Origin: Gnetum montanum
Lineage: Eukaryota > Streptophyta > Gnetopsida > Gnetales > Gnetaceae
Direction of reading: 5' to 3'
Assembly: GCA_015680685.1 (NCBI GenBank)
Contig: MNCI01002813.1
Span: 481,075 to 545,074 of the forward strand
DNA length: 64,000 nt
This document shows, piece by piece, positions 57,329 to 64,000 of this stretch. A program made the translations under genes and the position numbers. Each line of letters starts with the position of its first letter. The stretch's first letter is position 1. The notes under the pieces are model-generated. The model worked only from the letters and a program-made list of their open reading frames with translations. It had not been told where the DNA came from and did not search any database.

Positions 57329-57640
57329 TTTTTTTATAAGTTTATTATTATTTGAAAAAATATCATGTTCCTTCATTTTGAAAATAATAAAAACAACATG
57401 TTATTAAAAATTTTCCACATTTCAAGTTTGTGCAACTAGAGAATGATAAACAGAGAATTTGGAGTTGGTGTAACTTGGATAAGTGCTAATGAGGGTTGCA
57501 ATTCCTTGAAAGTAGTTCACTTCAGCAAGTTTATTCTTCATATTGTAATCCATTTTGCTATTTTTTACTATTGCCTTTAGGTTAAACCAAGATATGAATC
57601 AGTAGCACACAATACATTTTTAACTTTTTAACTTTTAATT
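57329..57640. repeat. Direct repeat, copy 2
   Basis: Second copy of 55856-56168. It runs straight into the TTTTAACT simple repeat. Confidence 0.8.
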
Positions 57641-57770
57641 TTTTAACTTTTAACTTTTTAATTTTTAATTTTTTATCGTTAGCTTTTAACTTTTTAACTT
57701 TTAATGTTTAACTTTTCAACTTTTTACCTACCATTAACTTTTAACTATTTACCTTTAACTTTTAATCCTA
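57618..57770. repeat. TTTTAACTTTTTAACT simple repeat
   Basis: About 150 bases of aactttttaacttttaa-type units. It grades into ccctaaaa-type units at about 57768. Confidence 0.85.
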
Positions 57771-58966
57771 AAATCATAAAGCCCTAAAATCGTAAACCCT
57801 AAACCTTGAATCATAAACCCTAACCCCAAATTCCTAAACCCTAAGAACCCATGAACCCTAAATCCTAAGGACCCTAAACACTAAGCACCTTAAACCCTAA
57901 ACCCTAAACACTTGAACCCTAGAATCCTAAACTCTAAACCCTAGATCTTAGAACCCTAGATCCTAAACCCTCAACCCTAAACCTTAAATGTTAAACCATA
58001 AAATCTAAACTTTGAATCTTGAATCCTAAACCATCAACCCACATCCTTAAGGGCCCTAACACTATGAACCCTAAACCCTATACCATCTATCTTGAACACA
58101 AAATCTTAAACCCTAAACTCTATAACCCTAAATCCTAAACCTTAAACACTAAAACCTAAACCATGAACCCACAACCCTTGATCCTAAACCATAACCCTCA
58201 ACCCTCAACCATAAACAATGAACCCTAATCCCTCAACCTTGAACCTTGAAACCTAAATCATGAACCCTCAACCTTGAACCCTAAACCATGAATCATAAAC
58301 CTTGAACCCTTAGCCCTAATCCCTAAACGCAAAATATTAAATCCTAAATCCTAACCCCTAAGAACCATGAACCCTAAACCTCAAACTGTAAACCCTAAAT
58401 CCTAAAGCCTAAACAATGAACACTAGAACCTAGAACCCTAAATCCTAAGCTCTGAATCCTAAATCCTCAACCAAAAACCCAAAATCCTAAATCCTCAACA
58501 CTTAACCCTCAACCCTGAACCCTAATCCCTAAACATTGAACCATGAACCTCCAATTCTCAACCCTAAAACTTAAACCTTGAACCCTTAACCCTAAACACT
58601 AAAACCTAAATGCTAGAACCCTAAACCCTAAATCTTCAACCTTAAACCCTAAACCCTAAATCCCAAGAACCATAAACCCTAATCTCTAATCCAAAAATCC
58701 TAAACCGTAAACCTAAATCCTCAACCTTGAACCCTAAACCCTAATCTGAAGAACCATAAACCCTAATCTCTAAACCCTAAAGCCTAAAATCCTAGACCTT
58801 AAATCCTAGACCATAAATCCCCTAAACCTTAAACCATGAATCCTAAACCATAAACCCCAATTGCTAAACCCTAAACCCTAACCCCTAACTCTAAACCCCT
58901 AAACCCTAAACCTTGAATCCTAAACCCTAAACCCTAAGCCTTAGACCCTAGACCCTAAACCATGAA
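57768..58966. repeat. Degenerate interstitial telomeric array (CCCTAAA)n
   Basis: 1.2 kb of aaccctaaaccctaaa-type units with frequent cctaaatcct, accttgaacc and accatgaacc variants; only short runs are perfect. C-rich strand shown, i.e. TTTAGGG on the minus strand, the common plant telomere repeat. No subtelomeric genes next to it. Confidence 0.93.
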
Positions 58967-59723
58967 TATGTATATATCTTCATGGTCATTCTAGTTCATT
59001 AACTGATGGTCCAACTAATTTTGGATTGGTAACAGCTAGCTACAGTACATAGACTCTTAATGATCTTTCTACCCCCCTTAGTACAACAACATCAGTAGTG
59101 TAACTAATGATACATTAGGGGTTATTGATCTAGGACTAATTATTAGCATAGGTGAAGCATTTAATCCTAAGGTCCAAAATGATTCAAGAGGTTTAGTTAA
59201 ATTATTAGGCATGATTAGTTATCTAAGTTATGACTTCTTAATGCATGATTTAAGGTTTCACCTATTTACTAGGTATCCAAATGATTAATTTGACCTCATC
59301 ATTAAGTTTAGAAGGTTGAAAAATAGTTACAAACAATTATTTATATGTTATAAGAAAACATCATATGCTTGAGTTATGCTAAAATATTCCCTCTAAAGGT
59401 ATTGAGGCATTATGTCAGGCAACATGTCAAAACAAATTTCTATAGGATAGATTTGACTTTGCCATTACATTTGTAAGGTTGAAATCTATAGGGAACAACT
59501 CTTTGTTGAGCAGAAAAGACTTCTGGTAATCAAAATTTATGGCTTTTGAGGTCCAAAACTTTAGGTATAGAAAGTAAAACTTCTAAAAAGGTCATCCATG
59601 CTAGTACTACTCCAAAACGAGCATGCTTAATTAAGGAATTTTTAATCAAATTGGTACTACTCCAAATTATCTTATGTTATTTTTATGGAATTTTTATATT
59701 TAAATTTTTCAATTTTAAATTTC
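58967..59723. other. No recognised feature
   Basis: Unique-looking AT-rich sequence; no convincing frame on either strand. Confidence 0.4.
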
Positions 59724-60523
59724 ATGGGTGATGAGTTATCATTTTGTTGGCCACGATATTGCATACATGATATCGTAGCCTATCTCCTCATCTCTAAATA
59801 ATAGGTAGAAAGACCTGGTAGGTAGTTTTTTAGAGTTATTAAGTTTAAGTTTTTAGTTTTCCTTCTCAACCCTTCTCTCCTAGTGTATACCCCCAGTGTG
59901 GTGATTGTAATTGTATGACATCCTTTATTCGAGTGTGACGTAATTGGACATGCACATGACCAACAATAAAGATTGAGATTACTTCATCATTGCAGCATCC
60001 ACTTAGCTTATTTATTTATTTATTTAATATTTATTTACTACTTTCCTAGTTAATATCTCTCTACCCTTATCTCCTAGTAATGCGGAATGAGTACAACTTA
60101 ATCACAAGCATTTAAGTGTGACTACTTGGTAGTCTAGTAGCATACCTAGTCCATGCACTTGGTAATCCCAGTGGTAGTCATGCATGAGGTCCAAGATGTG
60201 TTCAAATGATTAAGGAATAGATGCTCATCGCACTTAGGCTAGTTTAGATTCTCTTACACACACTGTCTCCTAGCCTAGCTAATATTATTTTCCATCATAC
60301 CCAAGAGTAGAATTAGTGTAGGAACAAGTCATACACCTCACTCTAGACTAAACCATAGGTGATAAAGCTAATACTAGTACAGGTGGGAAGACAACGAACT
60401 ATGATCTACGAGTAACTATCTAGATACCACAACTAGTCTATCTATGGAGTTCGATCGGATTGTGCATGAAACACTCGTATTTGTATGGTTGAGTGTAGGG
60501 GTACCTTGCCACTCATCAATGGG
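59724..60523 (+). mobile_element. Solo LTR of the Athila-like family, with perfect duplication
   Basis: LTR 59729-60518 (790 bp), TGATGAG to CTCATCA, flanked by ATGGG at 59724-59728 and 60519-60523. Orientation plus, from the U5 tail ggttgagtgtaggggtacc near its right end. A ttatttatttatttattt stretch lies at about 60009. No primer site follows, so the interior was lost by LTR-LTR recombination. Confidence 0.93.
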
Positions 60524-61000
60524 ATTTTTAAATTTTTGTAAATTGATAGAAAATTTAAAATTTTTCTATCAATTGATAAAATTGTTTTCATTTTCTGAGG
60601 GTAGGGATGATAGCATTGGTAGTTACTATCAAATACTAGAAAGGTAGGAAATGTTGACACCAATTATATTTGTAAAGGCATGCACTGATATCACTAGTAG
60701 TCATCATTAGCAAAAAAGAAGGTAAGGAATGATGATGCTAGTGGTGGCTAAGGAGGAAAAAATTGATAGTGTCGATGGTCATCATTGGTAACCAAGGAAG
60801 TAACTAATGGTAGTATCAAGAGTATTCATGGTCACAAGGGACTAGCAAAAACCCTACTAGATATTTTGGCAATGGTAAGTATGGTGGTAGCAGTGATGGT
60901 GAAGGTCACATAGGGAAGATAATAGTACATAATAGGGAACACCACTATCATTAATTGAAACTTACCTATTTTTACCCTTGATAAAATTTATTTTTCATTT
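60524..61000. other. Low-information sequence with TGG/GTA-rich stretch
   Basis: 60600-60930 is rich in ggtagt/gatggt/catggt motifs, possibly an old triplet repeat. No coding assignment. Confidence 0.35.
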
Positions 61001-61108
61001 ATATGCCATCATGATGCATGCATAGTGGATAGTTTTTTTATGACCTTCCTGATTCTTTCTCTTCTAAGTTTTTTTATCTATATGCCATCATGATGCATGC
61101 ATAGTGGA
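61001..61108. repeat. 29 bp direct repeat with TGCATGCA core
   Basis: atatgccatcatgatgcatg plus catagtgga at 61001-61029 and again at 61080-61108, spacing 79 bp. Lies at the 3' end of the transposase fossil. Confidence 0.8.
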
Positions 61109-61109
61109 A

Positions 61110-61645
61110 ATTTGATGAAGCTATGCTAAGTTGTAATATTTTTACATGTTACTATATATAATTCTGCTAGGTTTGATCTGCTCATAAATGCAATCTATCA
61201 TTGTTTCTTTGCATCTATTTGTCATAGCTATGAGAAACATATTATTAGAATCTTGATCAATTCCACCAAATATCAAATGATTTGGCACATTTCTATCTCT
61301 ATTATATTTTTGGCTTACCAAATTTTGATTCATCCATGTCTACAATCTTTCCTAGACCTCCAATTTGCTATGGATTCTTTAATAAAACATCTTTACATAC
61401 ATTTCTAAAAAAATCAAATAGTTAACTATAGTATGTTTTGATACTTGATTTTGGACCTACACATTCTCATTTTAGTATTTCTAGCTCTAATCATACATAA
61501 TAAATACAATCTTTTGGATATACAACTTTGACTTCTGGAACCAAGTTTCATGATGAATGCTTTCTTTAGCATCATATTGAAAACATACAAATCTTAATCC
61601 TTCTTATGCTTGTTACAATGAACTTTTTAAAATCAATTAACTAGC
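61110..61645 (-). pseudogene. ISXO2/Merlin-like DDE transposase fossil
   Basis: On the minus strand: ESIHHETWFQKSKLYIQKIV (about 61600-61535), degraded helix, QIGGLGKIVDMDES then KFGKPK (61370-61310), a one-base frame shift, KYNRDRNVPNHLIFGGI and DQDSNNMFLIAMTNRCKET then IKPSRIIYSNMWKYY-like. The order IGGPGK, IDES, RKYNRGR, FGGI, PG..I.SD.W is the pattern of the ISXO2-like transposase family (bacterial IS1595/IS1016 and eukaryotic Merlin). The first catalytic Asp (in MDES) is present; the second (SD) reads as Asn. Terminal inverted repeats not found. Confidence 0.7.
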
Positions 61646-61656
61646 AAACATTTATA

Positions 61657-61677
61657 CATCCCCAGTAACAATGATAA
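61657..61677 (-). promoter_or_regulatory. Primer-binding site of LTR K
   Basis: Minus strand ttatcattgttactggggat, adjacent to the LTR. It keeps the TGGGGAT end of the Athila tRNA-Asp site better than the A, B, C and E sites do; differences are again mostly transitions. Confidence 0.65.
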
Positions 61678-62542
61678 TGATGAGTGGTTGGATATTCCAA
61701 CACTTAACTACAAAAGTTACTAGTGTTCATGTATGACTAGATCATAATTCGTGGATTGACAATGTAAGTATATTAGTAGTTGATATTTAGTTTATAATTC
61801 TTATTTTTCCACATAGACTTAGCAAGGTTTAGGTTGTATGGTTTAACTCTTGGTGAGGTATATGATATTTTGATGTTGTCTAGCTTGAATTATACTAAGT
61901 GCCAACATGATGAAAATGATGATAAAATCTAAGTTTAAGTGTAATGAAAGTAGAAAGTGATTCTATCCTATGGGTGATAAGCAATCATTCTTGGTTTTCC
62001 ATACACATCTTGGGCTAATGTAATCATTACTAGAATTACCAAGTTATTTCACTACTAAGAAAATCAAATGAAGTTACTATTGGGTTACGAAACAATTACA
62101 TGTTCTACTCGAATTTAGTCATACTTATGCAACCTTACTAAGAGGCATTGGAAAAGAAAAGTACTTAGAACATGTAAAAGAATTAATAAAAATAAAAATA
62201 ATAAAAATTAAAATTAAGATAAGTGAGATGTTTCAATGATAAAAAGAATCCCAATATTTATTTCCATTCATGAATTACTTCTAGGTACAATCCACTCAAA
62301 TAAAGATTCTATGCAACTATTGTTCAACACACTACAAGCATTCACTCTAACTCTAACTCTAAGTCACAAAACAAACTATAAGAATTCTACTATGTGTTAT
62401 TCGAAAGTTGTTTTGACATAAGGGTATGTTGGTATTTATATAAATGACCATGGCCCACTATATTACATCTATTATGACAAATGTAAAGCTATATGATATC
62501 GTAGATACAATATCATAGTTGCATGACACAAGGGTTTTATCA
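61678..62542 (-). repeat. 5' LTR K of an Athila-like element
   Basis: tgatgagtggttggatattc to tttatca (CTCATCA after two C-to-T changes), about 865 bp, minus-strand TATA tatttata at 62433-62440. Internal sequence is cut within about 20 bases of the primer site by the transposase fossil. Confidence 0.7.
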
Positions 62543-63785
62543 TTGTGACATATAATTGTTGGCACATTTAGCCATTTTATGGAATAGAGACATAAGATGA
62601 TTGAGATTTTTTGAAATATTACAATACAAATATTTGGAATGGCAAGATGTAATTGGGCAAAGTATTGAAATGGTAAGAAGAGAGAGAGATGGAAATCACT
62701 TAATGGTAACATTAGGATGACACTGGCTCTCCAAGTCCTGTTAAGAAGTCCTGTTACACATTTCTCAACATATGGGATTTTAATGAATTCTCCTGTGGAC
62801 TAAGATAAGGATGTCAAAGGACAAACATAAACCTTACCTATGTTCCAAATGGAGATGTTGATTTTTTTGGGTTACATCATACAAATTAAAACAAAAATTG
62901 GACTTTTTTACTATGGCATGAGTGCAAGGTACCAAGGCATGGTGCACCTTTGGAAGGACTGCAGTGTTCGCCGGCATTTTGTAGGTCACGATTGAGGGCA
63001 ACGATGAAGAAGATGGCAGCAGAGCAGACCTCGACCGAAGGCAAAGACGGAGAGGGTGACAGAGACAACAACACAACATTATTTATGCATATAAAAAAAT
63101 GCATAGATATGGTAGTCATCAAAAACAGAAACAAAAAAAAGGGACATACATTGGCAGAAAAATAGCAAAATAAAGCCACAAAAACCCCCTTGTGTGTTGC
63201 CAAACCCTACTGGATTCTGTGCTGTTCTACATGAAAAAACCCTCACCATTTACAAGAAGAAGAAGCTTTGCCACCGCGAGAGGAGCCCTAAGATTTACAC
63301 ACCTTAAAAGTCATCACAAAAATGCGTGGTACACATGGCACAATATTTTCAGGCAGTTATAGGGTTTTTACAACTTACCTTACCTTTTCCTGCAACTGAT
63401 ATTTCAAGAAAAAGCCTTCCATGGCTCAACACATTTTCAGGAAAATAATTTGCCTACAACCTCATCGAACAGGCCTGGAAATGCATTTCAAAATTTTTCT
63501 AGGCAGTAAAAAAAGAAGAAGCAACAATTGCAAGTTTATCCGCCCTGGGACCTACACTTTGGAAATACTAACCATGCGCGATGCTGATGCCTCTGATACA
63601 ACGATATTTCCTGACACTGCGGCTGAGCCTTCTCCTATGATGGCAATTGCTGGTAATGATTTTTGGCCAAAGATATTTTGAATCAATTGTAGGATCGATG
63701 GCTTTGCCTTCGGGCTCATATTTCGGATCATTCTGAATTTTAATCTCAATTATCGGATGCAAAATGAAATTAACTACCGCTACCA
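62543..63785. other. No firmly recognised gene; short open frames
   Basis: Slightly richer in G+C than its surroundings around 62940-63060 and 63240-63700. Open frames such as 62950-63165 (+) with MKKMAAEQTSTEGKDGEGD and 63421-63681 (+) are short, overlap frames on the other strand and match no family I know. They could be untranslated or captured host fragments. Confidence 0.3.
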
Positions 63786-63789
63786 CCAA

Positions 63790-64000
63790 TAAGGGGGAGA
63801 TTATATTGAATTTTTATCTTAGAGCTTAGTGACACTTAGAATTTAAAATTTGAATTGAATTAAATTAAATTAGATTAGTTTAGGGATTTAGATTTATTTA
63901 AACAAATCACTTACAAAGGTAATATTCCTAACTATATAACTCCCTCCTAATTAAATGGACAATTATGGGATATTTGTGTAACATCCTATAAAAGGAGACA
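63790..64000 (+). repeat. Polypurine tract and start of an LTR (copia-like)
   Basis: aagggggagatt at 63790-63801 has the form of a polypurine tract, followed by tattgaattttt, similar to the TGTTGGAATTT start of copia LTRs. A TATA box, cctataaaaggagac, lies at the window edge (63986-64000). Element otherwise outside the window or decayed. Confidence 0.5.

Noticed and set aside
57768-58966. CRISPR-like or satellite interpretation of the CCCTAAA region
   Set aside because: No spacers; unit is the plant telomere heptamer with decay.
62834-63203. Secreted or membrane protein on the minus strand near 63 kb
   Set aside because: Frames overlap on both strands, are short, and have no motif; kept only as unassigned sequence.

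Overview
This window is repeat-rich nuclear DNA from a land plant. I found no convincing intact host gene, no tRNA or rRNA gene and no CRISPR array. The evidence for a plant is a degenerate TTTAGGG-type telomere array (C-rich strand shown), Ty3/gypsy elements of the Athila and Tat/Ogre kinds, a Ty1/copia element with a tRNA-iMet primer site, plant-type LINEs, and heavy C-to-T/G-to-A decay (CAG to TAG, CGA to TGA) as expected of old methylated transposons. So many old, nested insertions suggest a very large genome, possibly a gymnosperm, but the species cannot be read from the sequence.

Layout. 1-12010: minus-strand Tat/Ogre-like Ty3/gypsy element (D), running off the left edge: RT, then a long PR-RT interval carrying a plus-strand gene with introns, then PR, gag and a 1.55 kb LTR ending at 12010. 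12011-16367: Athila-like element E (minus), gag and LTR only, cut on the left by D. About 16.4-50.9 kb: an AT-rich minus-strand LINE (G) split into pieces by three insertions. These are a GC-rich plus-strand LINE (H, 17761-21416, 15 bp target-site duplication), Athila-like element C (22364-38744, perfect ATATG duplication, itself holding element A), and Athila-like element B (40709-50582). 50.9-54.85 kb: decayed minus-strand copia element (J). 55.8-58.97 kb: a duplicated 0.3 kb block, a TTTTAACT-like simple repeat and a degenerate telomeric array. 59729-60518: solo LTR with a perfect ATGGG duplication. 61.1-61.64 kb: fossil of an ISXO2/Merlin-like DDE transposase next to another Athila-type LTR with its primer site. 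63.79-64 kb: start of one more probable LTR.

How it fits together. The minimum order of events is J and G before B, C and H; C before A; E before D. The Athila-like LTRs (A, B, C, E, K and the solo LTR) share TGATGAG/CTCATCA ends and a conserved U5 tail although their U3 regions differ, and the primer sites form a series of transition mutations of one tRNA-Asp-type site.

The points most worth following up are: (1) a Tyr/Ser-rich reading frame that leaves the 3' internal region and runs into the LTR in A and B, doubling as the U3 minisatellite upstream of the TATA box; (2) the antisense intron-containing gene between PR and RT of D, bracketed by related palindromic repeat clusters; (3) LINE H, whose RT is followed by an unrelated domain and a coiled coil inside one target-site duplication; (4) the Merlin/ISXO2-like fossil; (5) a probable misoriented mini-contig at 42484-42619.
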